29,319 nucleotides of DNA, taken from NCBI GenBank assembly GCA_035374585.1, contig DAOSPF010000044.1, forward strand, positions 1-29,319, given 5' to 3'. The stretch's first letter is position 1. Each line of letters begins with the position of its first letter. Both the position numbers and the translations under genes were made by a program. Positions 1-8,517 of the stretch are shown here, in pieces. Origin of the DNA: JAKPQD01 sp029572965. Lineage in GTDB: Bacteria; Bacteroidota; Bacteroidia; Bacteroidales; DTGW01. Under the pieces are notes generated by a model that saw nothing but the letters and a program-made list of their open reading frames with translations, was not told the origin of the DNA and did no database searches.

Positions 1-66
1 ACTTACAGTCCGTTAGAACAACCCACCGCCTTCAGGCGTGTGGTACATGAGTTTGGGATAAGCTAA
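1..66 (+). CDS. C-terminal fragment of an unknown protein, cut by the window edge
   Basis: Frame 1 is open from the first base to a TAA at 64-66 and reads TYSPLEQPTAFRRVVHEFGIS. The other two plus frames stop within this stretch. The composition looks like ordinary protein and the frame ends convergently with the minus-strand beta-galactosidase. Only 21 residues are visible, so no family can be assigned. It could be a chance open frame. Confidence 0.35.
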   Translation, partial: TYSPLEQPTAFRRVVHEFGIS

Positions 67-111
67 TTTTTTGCAACAATATATTCCTAAAAATTGAGAA
101 GGAAACTTTAA

Positions 112-174
112 AGGCAAACACTGTTTAATCTTTGCCTGTATTAGCAACGGACATAAAAATCAAAGCCTCTTTGA
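112..174 (-). terminator. Candidate terminator region downstream of the beta-galactosidase gene
   Basis: Two small inverted repeats lie after the stop of the minus-strand gene. The first has arms TCAAAG (160-165) and CTTTGA (169-174) and a 3-nt loop, and is followed on the minus strand by five T (155-159), as in an intrinsic terminator. The second pairs AGGCAAA (112-118) with TTTGCCT (131-137) and is followed on the minus strand by TTTAAA. Both stems are short and have few GC pairs, so the call is weak. Nothing else is visible in 67-235. Confidence 0.4.
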
Positions 175-235
175 AGCTTATTCTAATAGTTATATTGCAA
201 AAACGCGTGCTTTAAAGATTTGAAAAATAATGATT

Positions 236-3200
236 TTAATACATTTTTTTCATCATCGTTTCTTCATTGCCCTCGCTAACTTTGAAAGGTTTTATGCTGA
301 ATGAGTACCGATATTCTTTTGCTGGTATCAGGTACTGCGGATGCACCATAGCTCCCCAGCTATCATCGCCTCCAACTCCCATCTGGGCTTTGTCTATATG
401 AACAGTAATGTACCCTGTTTTTGAAACATCGCATGCATGGCGTTTTTCGTATGAGTAATTGAGGTCATTGGTATTTATATTCAGTGCCGAAATGGATAGG
501 GGCTCTTTTCCGACTATCAGCAATCCGTTGTAAAGGTTGTCTTTTAGCGCCAACCATCTTACATCGGTCAGGTTGCCGCATTCCTGAGGCCTCACATATT
601 GAGTGAAAAGGTCTTCCACTGTTGTGGTGTGCAAGGCCAGCTTAGCGCCAGAATTCCGATCAATGTAATTTTCATGAGGCCCACGTCCGTACATAGTTAT
701 ATAGCTGTATTTAGCGGGTATGCCCATCTTTAGGCCTACCCTGGGCATGTCTGGCAAATCTTTCCCGGGAACAAAACGGTAATCAAAAATAACCTGTCCA
801 TTGCCAAAAATGATATACTTGATGTACAACTTGCTTTTTATTTCGGGCAAAGTAAAAATGGTGTTTACTATTACCTGCCAGGCATTCACCGGGGTAAGGA
901 CAAATGAGTCAACTTTGGCGTTTTGTGTAGCTTTTTTCCATATAGCAAGCCTTTCCGGCATTTTATTCCCAAAGTCATTGTCTGTCGGGGCCCGCCAAAA
1001 GTCTGCCTGTGGGGCCATCTTTATCATTTCTGTTGTGTCAAATTTGTATGATACCAGGCTTGCTGTCTGTGCATCAAATACAATGTTGAAATTTGGCCCC
1101 GATATGGATGGCATGCCTTTGGCGTTGGTCTTAACATTGAGCTTTGGCAATTGGTTTACATCAAAAGGTGTGCGGGCTTTTGAAAAAGGCAGGATAAACT
1201 GATCCCATGCCACTTCAAAGTTTTTAGGCACAGCAGCAGTGGCAACTTTGGTTTTATAGCTGAAAATAATGCTATACTCTGCCCCCTCTTTACGTTCAAA
1301 AAGAGGATAAGCAACAGTTATTTCTTTGCTTTTGTGTGGCACTAACTGTTGTACGCCAAGGTTAGCACCGGCTATAGGTTTTCCGTTTTCTAAAATATTC
1401 CAACTAATGTCATATTTACTCATTTCGGTAAAGTCCATTTCGTTTACAATGGAGAATTTTCCTGCACTCAAATCTATGGCTTTGACGTGCAGTGATTGAT
1501 ATTGCTTTTTCACTTCCCAGAGGCCGGGATGAGGCTTGCGGTTTGAACCAACCAAACCATTACAGCAGAAATTTGAGTCGCTTTTGATGTTAAAAAGCAT
1601 CCCAAAGTCGCCTCCATACAAGAAACACGTATCTTTGCCATTTACTGAAGCAAACGATTGGTCAACCCAGTCCCAAATGCATCCTCCCTGAAGGTGTGGC
1701 GTGGCGCGTATTACGTCCCAGTAATCTTTTAAATTACCATTGCTATTACCCATTGCATGCGAATATTCACACATAATCAATGGCCTGTCCTGTTTTTTTG
1801 AGCCATATTCTTTCAGGTGTTCGATCTTTGGGTACATTGGACAATATATGTCTGTGTTTTTACTTAGTCCGGCCTGTTCGTATTGTACCGGACGGGTCTT
1901 GTCCCGTTCTTTGAGCCATGCATAAGTGGCTTCAAAGTTGCTGCCATTGCCAGCTTCATTTCCCAGTGACCAGGTAATAATACACGGGTGGTTTTTATCT
2001 CTTTCAAACATCCTCTTTGTTCGGTCTATATGGGCTGCAAGCCATTGCTTGTTTTTGGCAAGGGTTTGTTCGTCCCACTGGTGCCAACCGTGGCTTTCGA
2101 TGTTGGCCTCATCTATAACGTAGAGCCCGTATTCGTCGCAAAGGTCGTACCACAATGGATCGTTCGGATAGTGGCTTGTTCGGACAGTGTTTATGTTGAA
2201 TTGCTTCATCAGGCTGATGTCCCTGCGCATGGATTCTTCTGATATTACATGGCCTTTGACCATGTCATGCTCGTGGCGGTTTACGCCTTTGATTAGCACC
2301 CTGACTCCATTTACCAGCAAGTCCCCATCTTTTATTTCTATCTTCCTGAACCCTGTTCTTTGGGTAATGGCCTCAAGTACATTGCCTTTTTTGTCTTTCA
2401 GGACTACAAGAACGGTATATAAATCGGGGGTTTCGGCAGTCCATGTTTTTACATTCACTATTTTTTCTTTCCACTCAACTATAGCAGTATCATTGATGTT
2501 TACTTTAAAGGTTTTCGGAGAAGCTGCATTTTTACCTTCATTATTAATGAGTGTAGCTTCTATTTGGTAATCTTTATCAGGTTTTCCGGTATAGTTTTTT
2601 ATAAAAATCCTTGATTTGAAAAGTCCATTTTTATATGAGTCGTCTAAATTACTAATAATTTCAATGTCACTCAATTGTACTTTTGGAGTAGAATAAAGAC
2701 AAACATCACGTTCAAGTCCGCTTAGCCTAAAAAAGTCTTGATCTTCAAGGTAACTGCCATCGCACCATCTGAAAACTTGCACGGCAATGGTGTTCTCTGT
2801 ACCAGCTTGTATGTATTTACTAATCCTGAATTCGGCTGGAGTTTTGCTATCTTTGCTCATGCCAACGTATTTGCCGTTTACCCACAGATATATCATGGAG
2901 TTTGCTGCACCTGCCTGGAAAAATACTTCTCGTTCTTTCCAACCTGCCGGAATGTTTATCTTTTTGATATACGAACCTACCGGGTTGTAATCAGAGGGAA
3001 CCATTGGAGGGTTAGCAGGGAATGGGTACCTGATATTTACGTAAACCGGAATGTCGTATCCTTGAAATTGCCAGTCTGATGGCACTTCAATGTCTTTCCA
3101 GTCTGAACTGTTGAATGTGGGCTGAAAAAAGTCTTTTGGCCTGGAGTCTGGGTTATTGGCTAGGTTGAATTTCCATTTTCCGTTCAATGATATGTAAAAC

Positions 3201-3382
3201 GGTGAATTTTTGATGTTTCTGGTCAATGCTGATTTAGCATCAGCGTATGGATAAAACAACACGTGAGGAGTCTCTGCATTGATGCTCACCAATTCTGGGG
3301 TTTCCCATTCGTTTTGGGCGTAGTTGCTTATGCAAATGCAGCTTAACGCTGTGATAATTGTAAGTGTTAGTTTTTTCAACAT
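236..3382 (-). CDS. lacZ: Secreted glycoside hydrolase family 2 beta-galactosidase
   Basis: A 1048-residue protein close in length to E. coli LacZ (1024 residues). It starts with a signal peptide (about residues 1-22, ending NYAQ), so it probably acts in the periplasm or at the surface on galactosides from glycans or lactose. The order fits GH2: an N-terminal sugar-binding jelly roll (about 45-235), an immunoglobulin-like domain, the TIM barrel, then a beta-galactosidase small-chain-like C-terminus. The barrel carries GVNRHEHD, the acid/base glutamate in SLGNEAG (E476) and the nucleophile in CEYSHAMGNS (E539), so the enzyme looks intact. The gene stands alone. A -7 box and a leader hairpin precede it, and there is no SusC/SusD pair in the window. 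Beta-galactosidase is the best specificity guess, although other GH2 activities cannot be excluded from sequence alone. Confidence 0.93.
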   Translation of the reverse strand: MLKKLTLTIITALSCICISNYAQNEWETPELVSINAETPHVLFYPYADAKSALTRNIKNSPFYISLNGKWKFNLANNPDSRPKDFFQPTFNSSDWKDIEVPSDWQFQGYDIPVYVNIRYPFPANPPMVPSDYNPVGSYIKKINIPAGWKEREVFFQAGAANSMIYLWVNGKYVGMSKDSKTPAEFRISKYIQAGTENTIAVQVFRWCDGSYLEDQDFFRLSGLERDVCLYSTPKVQLSDIEIISNLDDSYKNGLFKSRIFIKNYTGKPDKDYQIEATLINNEGKNAASPKTFKVNINDTAIVEWKEKIVNVKTWTAETPDLYTVLVVLKDKKGNVLEAITQRTGFRKIEIKDGDLLVNGVRVLIKGVNRHEHDMVKGHVISEESMRRDISLMKQFNINTVRTSHYPNDPLWYDLCDEYGLYVIDEANIESHGWHQWDEQTLAKNKQWLAAHIDRTKRMFERDKNHPCIITWSLGNEAGNGSNFEATYAWLKERDKTRPVQYEQAGLSKNTDIYCPMYPKIEHLKEYGSKKQDRPLIMCEYSHAMGNSNGNLKDYWDVIRATPHLQGGCIWDWVDQSFASVNGKDTCFLYGGDFGMLFNIKSDSNFCCNGLVGSNRKPHPGLWEVKKQYQSLHVKAIDLSAGKFSIVNEMDFTEMSKYDISWNILENGKPIAGANLGVQQLVPHKSKEITVAYPLFERKEGAEYSIIFSYKTKVATAAVPKNFEVAWDQFILPFSKARTPFDVNQLPKLNVKTNAKGMPSISGPNFNIVFDAQTASLVSYKFDTTEMIKMAPQADFWRAPTDNDFGNKMPERLAIWKKATQNAKVDSFVLTPVNAWQVIVNTIFTLPEIKSKLYIKYIIFGNGQVIFDYRFVPGKDLPDMPRVGLKMGIPAKYSYITMYGRGPHENYIDRNSGAKLALHTTTVEDLFTQYVRPQECGNLTDVRWLALKDNLYNGLLIVGKEPLSISALNINTNDLNYSYEKRHACDVSKTGYITVHIDKAQMGVGGDDSWGAMVHPQYLIPAKEYRYSFSIKPFKVSEGNEETMMKKMY

Positions 3383-3415
3383 ATTTAGGGCGTATTAGGT
3401 TTAAATGTCAGAAAT

Positions 3416-3451
3416 AACGTATGCTTCATTGAAAATGATGAAGCATACGTT
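3416..3451 (-). promoter_or_regulatory. Perfect 14-bp inverted repeat in the leader of the beta-galactosidase gene
   Basis: Arms at 3416-3429 and 3438-3451 pair over 14 bp without mismatch (AACGTATGCTTCAT and its complement) around an 8-nt loop. It lies between the DUF6048 stop and the beta-galactosidase start. The -7 box at 3461-3468 puts the expected transcription start only a few bases before the hairpin, so the RNA would begin almost directly with this stem-loop. It could be a terminator for the upstream DUF6452-DUF6048 unit, an mRNA-stabilising 5' stem, or a palindromic operator. The T-tract on the minus strand is poor, which argues against a simple terminator. Confidence 0.6.
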
Positions 3452-3460
3452 TTTCAAAAA

Positions 3461-3468
3461 CAAAGTTA
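3461..3468 (-). promoter_or_regulatory. Bacteroidota-type -7 promoter box for the beta-galactosidase gene
   Basis: The minus strand reads TAACTTTG, a match to the phylum consensus TAnnTTTG, about 80 bases before the ATG at 3382. No good -33 TTTG is seen at the usual distance. Confidence 0.45.
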
Positions 3469-3508
3469 AAAAAAAGTAGATTAACCTTTTATTTTTTAGA
3501 TATTTCTC

Positions 3509-4192
3509 TTACAAAGGAAATGTATAGTATAGCGAATAGGTGAAGCCAAAGTTGTATTTCTCAGCACCTTTTCCAATGCCGGGGATGTAGTAAGGCTTTA
3601 CCGATGAGGTATTTTGCTGGTCGATAATATAGGAAAACCGGACAGTCCAGCCAGCGGCAAAATATTTGAAGAATTGAACTTTGATACCCGAGGTCAGTTC
3701 CAACCAATGCGTTTGTATCTCTTGTGTTGACAATGATGTATATCTTTTAGGCCAGAATTTATCGTTTATTATAATATTCTTTGCACTATGATTTTGGTTT
3801 GCATAACCGTATCTAAATCCAAAAAATACCATGTTGTTTTCTCCAAAGAGGTTTCTTCTGAATGTGTTGTAATCGAAGCCAATTCTGAAGAACTTGCCAT
3901 CCGATTGATATTCATATGTTTTAATCGTATCGCTTTGGCTTAATTCAACATTCTCCAATCCAAACTCAACAATAGGGTTGAAGTTGTTAATGTTGCTATA
4001 TGATATTGAACCTTCTACTTCAAACTTGTTTTTGTCTATCATGTAAATAACAGGTTTGGCAATGTCAATGCCTATGCTTAGCCTTTTTTGTACAGTGTCT
4101 TTTTTTACAATCTGCGCAAAACCGATGTTTGCCAATGAAAATATTGACATAAACACAACAGAAACAGATATTTTAGAAAAGTATCTTGTCAT
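3509..4192 (-). CDS. DUF6048 family protein, predicted outer-membrane beta-barrel
   Basis: A 227-residue protein with an N-terminal signal peptide (about 1-27, ending GFAQ). Alternating hydrophobic and polar strands follow, such as KFFRIGFDYNTF, NMVFFGFRYGY and WTVRFSYII, and the C-terminus YNFGFTYSLYYTFPL ends in an aromatic residue. This pattern is typical of a small outer-membrane barrel. I recognise the pair with the upstream DUF6452 gene from other Bacteroidota. The role is not known. Its ATG overlaps the upstream stop as ATGA, so the two genes are translationally coupled. Confidence 0.75.
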   Translation of the reverse strand: MTRYFSKISVSVVFMSIFSLANIGFAQIVKKDTVQKRLSIGIDIAKPVIYMIDKNKFEVEGSISYSNINNFNPIVEFGLENVELSQSDTIKTYEYQSDGKFFRIGFDYNTFRRNLFGENNMVFFGFRYGYANQNHSAKNIIINDKFWPKRYTSLSTQEIQTHWLELTSGIKVQFFKYFAAGWTVRFSYIIDQQNTSSVKPYYIPGIGKGAEKYNFGFTYSLYYTFPL

Positions 4193-4686
4193 TTTTTCTT
4201 AAAATCAGTTCTTTTTCGGATGACTATTTTGTAGTTTACCCCGTATTCAATGTCTTTATCGACATAGCTGTCTATAAAAAGTACCGAAGTTATGTTATTC
4301 TTTGAGTATTTTAGATGTTCGAGGTTAAATCTCGTGGTAAAACCACATTCGGGCGAAATAAGCTCTAAATTTCTTTTATAGAAAAAGGTTAACGTATCTG
4401 TTGCAATACTATCAAAGGCTATGTAAAATGTTGAGGTGTCTGCAACCTGTGATAAGGGCAATCCAATCTGCTGCCCTGAAGCTGTATCGTACAACGGTAA
4501 GCTGTCAGAAGTGACAATGCTGAATTTACTTATTGTAGTATCTTTTATCGTCTTTCCATTGGCTGTTACAAATGTTAACCGGACTTTCCTGTTGCTTACA
4601 TAAAAACAGTCAGAAGAATCTGTACATGAAAAAAACGATAACAATAAAAATATAGTCAGTATAAAATATTTCAGAGGATATTGCAT
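4189..4686 (-). CDS. DUF6452 family lipoprotein
   Basis: A 165-residue protein, taking the ATG at 4686 (MQYPLKYF) as start. From there a lipoprotein signal is seen: a basic start, a hydrophobic stretch LTIFLLL, and the lipobox-like FFSC with Cys21. The open frame extends upstream to 4839, but that part would come before the predicted promoter at 4775-4803 and does not resemble a signal peptide. The mature part contains short beta-strand-like segments and an extra Cys pair, and it has no catalytic motif. It is coupled with the downstream DUF6048 gene by a 4-base overlap. Function is unknown, and envelope location is inferred. Confidence 0.75.
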   Translation of the reverse strand: MQYPLKYFILTIFLLLSFFSCTDSSDCFYVSNRKVRLTFVTANGKTIKDTTISKFSIVTSDSLPLYDTASGQQIGLPLSQVADTSTFYIAFDSIATDTLTFFYKRNLELISPECGFTTRFNLEHLKYSKNNITSVLFIDSYVDKDIEYGVNYKIVIRKRTDFKKK

Positions 4687-4774
4687 TTGTATGGTAATGC
4701 CGTAAAACTTATAAATAATTGTTTTTGCCACAAATTCAATGTTTTGTTGCGTCTTTTTTTTATTTTCCCGTGGG

Positions 4775-4803
4775 CAAATATAGCGCATATAAAGTTTTTC
4801 AAA
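4775..4803 (-). promoter_or_regulatory. Promoter of the DUF6452-DUF6048 operon
   Basis: The minus strand shows TTTG (4800-4803), 17 bases, then TATATTTG (4775-4782), a good match to the Bacteroidota -33/-7 layout. It leaves a leader of about 80 bases before the ATG at 4686 and supports that start over the one at 4839. Confidence 0.6.
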
Positions 4804-4951
4804 ACCTAAATTGTGATACAAACTTAAAATTACCAGCATGTTAAATTTTAAAATTATGATTATTTATTGGGGCCCAATATTCTTCTCTTCGCCAAAAGTG
4901 TTATTTTTATATTTATTACAAAAACAGTGGGCATAATTTATTTACTATTGT

Positions 4952-4959
4952 TAGATTTG
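4952..4959 (+). promoter_or_regulatory. Likely -7 box of the CheR/CheB-SpoIIE-Sia operon
   Basis: TAGATTTG matches TAnnTTTG and lies 25 bases before the ATG of the first CheR gene. No TTTG is seen at the -33 position. The 298-base gap between the divergent genes (4687-4984) holds this box and the minus-strand promoter at 4775-4803. Nothing else was recognised in it. Confidence 0.5.
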
Positions 4960-4984
4960 TTAATTTTATGTAAGATTCCCTTGA

Positions 4985-5824
4985 ATGACAATTGAAGATA
5001 TAGACATACAATATTTTGTTACAGCCCTTAAAAATTCTTCGGGCTACGATTTTAGCGAGTATTCTGAAAAGTCGCTAAAACGTCGTTTGGCCAAAGTGTT
5101 AATGGATAATAAAATGGAGCTTAACCAGCTCGTTACTGAAATCAAAAAAAATGTTTCATTTGCCGAAAAGGTTGTTAAGGAGATAACTGTCAACACTACC
5201 GAGCTCTTTCGCGACCCGTTCATTTGGCAAATGCTTCGTTATAAGGTATTGCCTACTTTACAAGACAACAAAATTATCAACATTTGGCATGCCGGATGTT
5301 CTACTGGTCAGGAAGTATATTCTATGATGATCCTTTTAAATGAGCTTGGCATGCTCGAAAAAGCCCGCATTTTTGGCACAGATATCAATTCTGATGTACT
5401 TGACATTGCCCGCAAAGGCATATACAAATATAGGTTCAATATCGGTTATCTCGATAATTTTGATAAGGTTATTAAAGAAAATCCTTATAATTACGAAAAA
5501 TTCAATGATATACCTTACAGCAAATATTTTGAAATTGATAAAGTAAAGGATTTTATGCGTATGCACCCCTTTCTGACCGAGAAACCTACTTACAAAAAGC
5601 ACGATTTGGTGAGGGATGAAAATATTTTTTTCAATAAATTCGATATCATCCTTTGCAGGAATGTAATTATTTATTTCAATTACAACCTTCAAAACCGCGT
5701 GTTTAACTTGTTTTCAAATAGCCTGTACCAGGGAGGCTTCTTATTGCTTGGTATGCACGAAACTATTCTGGGGCCAATGTCTGCATCTTTTGATAAAAAG
5801 GAAAACATATATATTAAAAAATAG
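4985..5824 (+). CDS. cheR: CheR-type glutamate O-methyltransferase (first copy)
   Basis: A 279-residue protein with the length and order of CheR, which moves a methyl group from S-adenosylmethionine to glutamates of receptor coiled coils. The N-terminal helical domain (about 1-75) is followed by NTTELFRDP, the SAM loop WHAGCSTGQEVYS (101-113; canonical GCSTGEE has Glu where Gln109 stands), GTDIN with Asp133 for SAM binding, and CRNVIIYFN (224-232). All expected active-site motifs are present, so it is probably an active enzyme. It opens a ten-gene operon with no MCP, CheA, CheW or CheY. Its substrate is therefore likely one of the GAF/PAS receptors encoded just downstream. The next gene begins 29 bases on. 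Confidence 0.9.
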   Translation: MTIEDIDIQYFVTALKNSSGYDFSEYSEKSLKRRLAKVLMDNKMELNQLVTEIKKNVSFAEKVVKEITVNTTELFRDPFIWQMLRYKVLPTLQDNKIINIWHAGCSTGQEVYSMMILLNELGMLEKARIFGTDINSDVLDIARKGIYKYRFNIGYLDNFDKVIKENPYNYEKFNDIPYSKYFEIDKVKDFMRMHPFLTEKPTYKKHDLVRDENIFFNKFDIILCRNVIIYFNYNLQNRVFNLFSNSLYQGGFLLLGMHETILGPMSASFDKKENIYIKK

Positions 5825-5853
5825 TCATATCTATCTTTAATTATAAAAATGAG

Positions 5854-8517
5854 ATGAAACCTGTCATACTTACACTGAAAAAGAAAATAGCAGCCATCTT
5901 GTTATTGTTACTAATACTTGTGCTTGTATTGTTTTTTACCGCTTTAAACCAGTTTAAAATTGTAAGGGCCCACACAAGCCTTTATCAAAGGGCCAATAAT
6001 CTGGTTTATGCCAGACAGCACATTGATAGTTTACAAAATCAGGTTCAGCTTGCTTTGCCCGTTAATTTGAATTTCTTCAAAACAGGCCAATCTAAGCTCA
6101 TTGATGAGATTAAAGATTACAACATCAAGACTATTGAAGAAATTAACAAAATATCCAATGACTTTTACTTAAAAAATACTAAGTCTGTCAACCTTAAAGC
6201 TTTTTATATTTCACAAATCCTTAGAAATTACAACGAAACATTGGACAAATATACCAGGCTCCTTTACGAAAAAGGCTTTGAGCAATATGGACTTGTGGGA
6301 CAGCTTAAAATCCTTACTGATTATTTAATGGTTAATTTTCAGCAAGAAAATAATACTGCCTTAATTGCTAAGCTCAAAGAAATAACCCAGCTGAAAGATA
6401 AATACCTGAAAGAAAAAGACCCTGTCATTATTAGTAAAATTAGCATCATTACTGACGAAGCCAAAGTACAGGCTATCGTTTCTGTAAAAAAAGACAAAGC
6501 TACTGTGCTTCTCAAGCTTCAAAAGTTTGAAGAGCTTATAAAACAAATAAACCAGATAGACGAAACTATCGGGTATTCTCCTACTGAAGGAGTATCCGGG
6601 ACCCTAAAAATTATTGCCGACAATTATCATAACCAGGCTTTTTTATTTAAAAAAATCATCGAACGTAAAATTGACAATGCCGTAAAATGGGCCTACACAT
6701 GGATTATTGCTATTTTTGTCTTGTTAGTATTGACCCTGGCCTTGTTGTTTGATACAATAAACAAACAAATACACAAACCTCTGCGAAAACTCACCAATTT
6801 CTTAGAACAGCTTGTAAAAGGAAAGTTGCCGGAAAAAATACGTCTTAAAGGAAATGACGAGATAGCCGTGATGGCCCGAAACTTAAATGATCTCACCGAT
6901 GGTTTAAGGCTGAAAGCCGAGTTTGCTATGGAAATAGGGAAGCGAAACCAAAATACAGTTTTTCAACCCCTTAGCGATGACGACATTTTAGGCAATGCCC
7001 TTATCGAGATGGAAAAAAGCCTTCGCAAAGCCGATCTTGAAGACCAAAAATATAAAACCGAAGAGAAAAAACGCATTTGGACAAATGAAGGGTTGGCCCG
7101 TTTTGGCGAAATCTTACGTTCGCACAATAATGATATTAACGTGTTAGCCGATGAGGTTATTCAAAACCTCGTCAAATACCTTAATGCAATACAAGGAGCT
7201 CTTTATTTTTACAATGATGACGACCCTCAAAACATCCATCTTGATATTGCCGCCGCTTTTGCTTATGACCGCAAAAAATTTCTAAAAACTTCTATCACTT
7301 TGGGCGAAGGCCTTGTAGGTACTGTTGCTGTTGAAAAAGAAAAAATATTTATTACAGATGTCCCTGAAGACTATTTTACAATAAAATCAGGACTTGGAGA
7401 GGCCCCACCCCGCAGCATACTTATTGTACCTCTTAAGCTCGAAGATGAAATGCTTGGTGTTGTTGAATTGGCTTCATACAATATTTTCCAACCTCACGAA
7501 ATTGAATTTGTTGAAAAAATTGGTATGACCATTGCTTCCACTATTACCAATGTAAAAATAAACGCACGTACAGCCCAACTGCTTGAACAATCGCAAAAAC
7601 AAGCAGAAGATATGGCTGAACAGGAAGAAGAGATGCGCCAGAATATGGAAGAGCTCCGCACGACCCAGGAGGATTTTGCCCGGCGCGAAGCCGAATTACA
7701 AGGTTTGTTTACGGCCGTAAAAGACAATGCCCTTTTGTTAACCATAGATAAAGACGGAGTTATTATTGAGGTAAATAATAATCTTATAAATACTTTACGT
7801 TCTAAGCCTGAAGATATTATAGGCCGCAACTATCGCGATTTTTCTGTATTGGCTAAAAATGGACACGAATACGATGTCTTTTTCAACAATCTGTTTAATG
7901 GCGAAAGTCAGGTAATTGTTGAGAAAATACGTCTCTCTAATGCCAAAGATTTATATCTTGAACAACATTTTACCCCTATTGCTGATTTGCATGGCGTTTA
8001 TACCAAAGCCATTTGCTTTTCCTATAACATTACTGAGCAGAAAATACTTGAAACCAAGCTCGAACTACAGAAAAAAGAAATTGAGGCCAGCGAACAAAAA
8101 CTTAAAGATGTTTTCAATATCATTGATACTTCATTGTTGAGATGCGAATACAATGGTGATTGTAAAATTATTGATGTCAACGAAAATTATTGCAGACAAA
8201 CAGGCCAAACCAAAAGTGAGTACATTGCTAAGCCCGGTAGTATTTATCTCAAGGACGATGAGAAAGACCAATTTGATAAAATCTGGAACGAAGTCTTGAA
8301 AAATAAAAATTATGTTGGAGCTGTTAAAAGGACCAAGCCTACAGGCGAAGAGTTCTGGCTTATGGCTGCTTTTACGCCAGTTTGTGATGCTTCCGGGAAA
8401 CTGTTAAAGGTTAGCATGTTTGCCCTTGATATTACCGAGAAAAAACTTAAATATCAGCTTCTTGAAGAGGCAAATAAAGAAATTGAACGTTTGAAAAAAG
8501 CATCTAATGACAAATGA
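5854..8517 (+). CDS. Membrane receptor HAMP-GAF-PAS-PAS without an output domain
   Basis: An 887-residue protein with a transmembrane helix at about 12-31, an extracytoplasmic helical domain (32-275), a second helix (about 277-298), HAMP (299-350), GAF (about 415-575), a charged coiled coil (575-620), PAS1 (616-734), PAS2 (749-866) and a short C-terminal coil. The GAF domain has the loop ITDVPEDYFTIKSGLG, which recurs in two other proteins of this operon. The coiled coil carries EEEMRQNMEELRTTQE (591-606), rich in Glu/Gln pairs like MCP methylation helices. No histidine kinase, cyclase or phosphatase domain follows. I infer that it senses a ligand outside the cell and passes the signal to partner proteins, perhaps as the CheR/CheB substrate. 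The second CheR gene overlaps its end by 11 bases. Confidence 0.88.
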   Translation: MKPVILTLKKKIAAILLLLLILVLVLFFTALNQFKIVRAHTSLYQRANNLVYARQHIDSLQNQVQLALPVNLNFFKTGQSKLIDEIKDYNIKTIEEINKISNDFYLKNTKSVNLKAFYISQILRNYNETLDKYTRLLYEKGFEQYGLVGQLKILTDYLMVNFQQENNTALIAKLKEITQLKDKYLKEKDPVIISKISIITDEAKVQAIVSVKKDKATVLLKLQKFEELIKQINQIDETIGYSPTEGVSGTLKIIADNYHNQAFLFKKIIERKIDNAVKWAYTWIIAIFVLLVLTLALLFDTINKQIHKPLRKLTNFLEQLVKGKLPEKIRLKGNDEIAVMARNLNDLTDGLRLKAEFAMEIGKRNQNTVFQPLSDDDILGNALIEMEKSLRKADLEDQKYKTEEKKRIWTNEGLARFGEILRSHNNDINVLADEVIQNLVKYLNAIQGALYFYNDDDPQNIHLDIAAAFAYDRKKFLKTSITLGEGLVGTVAVEKEKIFITDVPEDYFTIKSGLGEAPPRSILIVPLKLEDEMLGVVELASYNIFQPHEIEFVEKIGMTIASTITNVKINARTAQLLEQSQKQAEDMAEQEEEMRQNMEELRTTQEDFARREAELQGLFTAVKDNALLLTIDKDGVIIEVNNNLINTLRSKPEDIIGRNYRDFSVLAKNGHEYDVFFNNLFNGESQVIVEKIRLSNAKDLYLEQHFTPIADLHGVYTKAICFSYNITEQKILETKLELQKKEIEASEQKLKDVFNIIDTSLLRCEYNGDCKIIDVNENYCRQTGQTKSEYIAKPGSIYLKDDEKDQFDKIWNEVLKNKNYVGAVKRTKPTGEEFWLMAAFTPVCDASGKLLKVSMFALDITEKKLKYQLLEEANKEIERLKKASNDK

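Noticed and set aside
801..3079. Several plus-strand open frames of 60-130 codons opposite the beta-galactosidase gene
   Set aside because: They lie antisense to an intact GH2 gene with clear motifs, have no family signatures or promoters, and look like shadows of the real frame.
5854..8517. Hybrid histidine kinase
   Set aside because: No H-box, N-box or G-box after the last PAS domain; the protein ends in a short coil.
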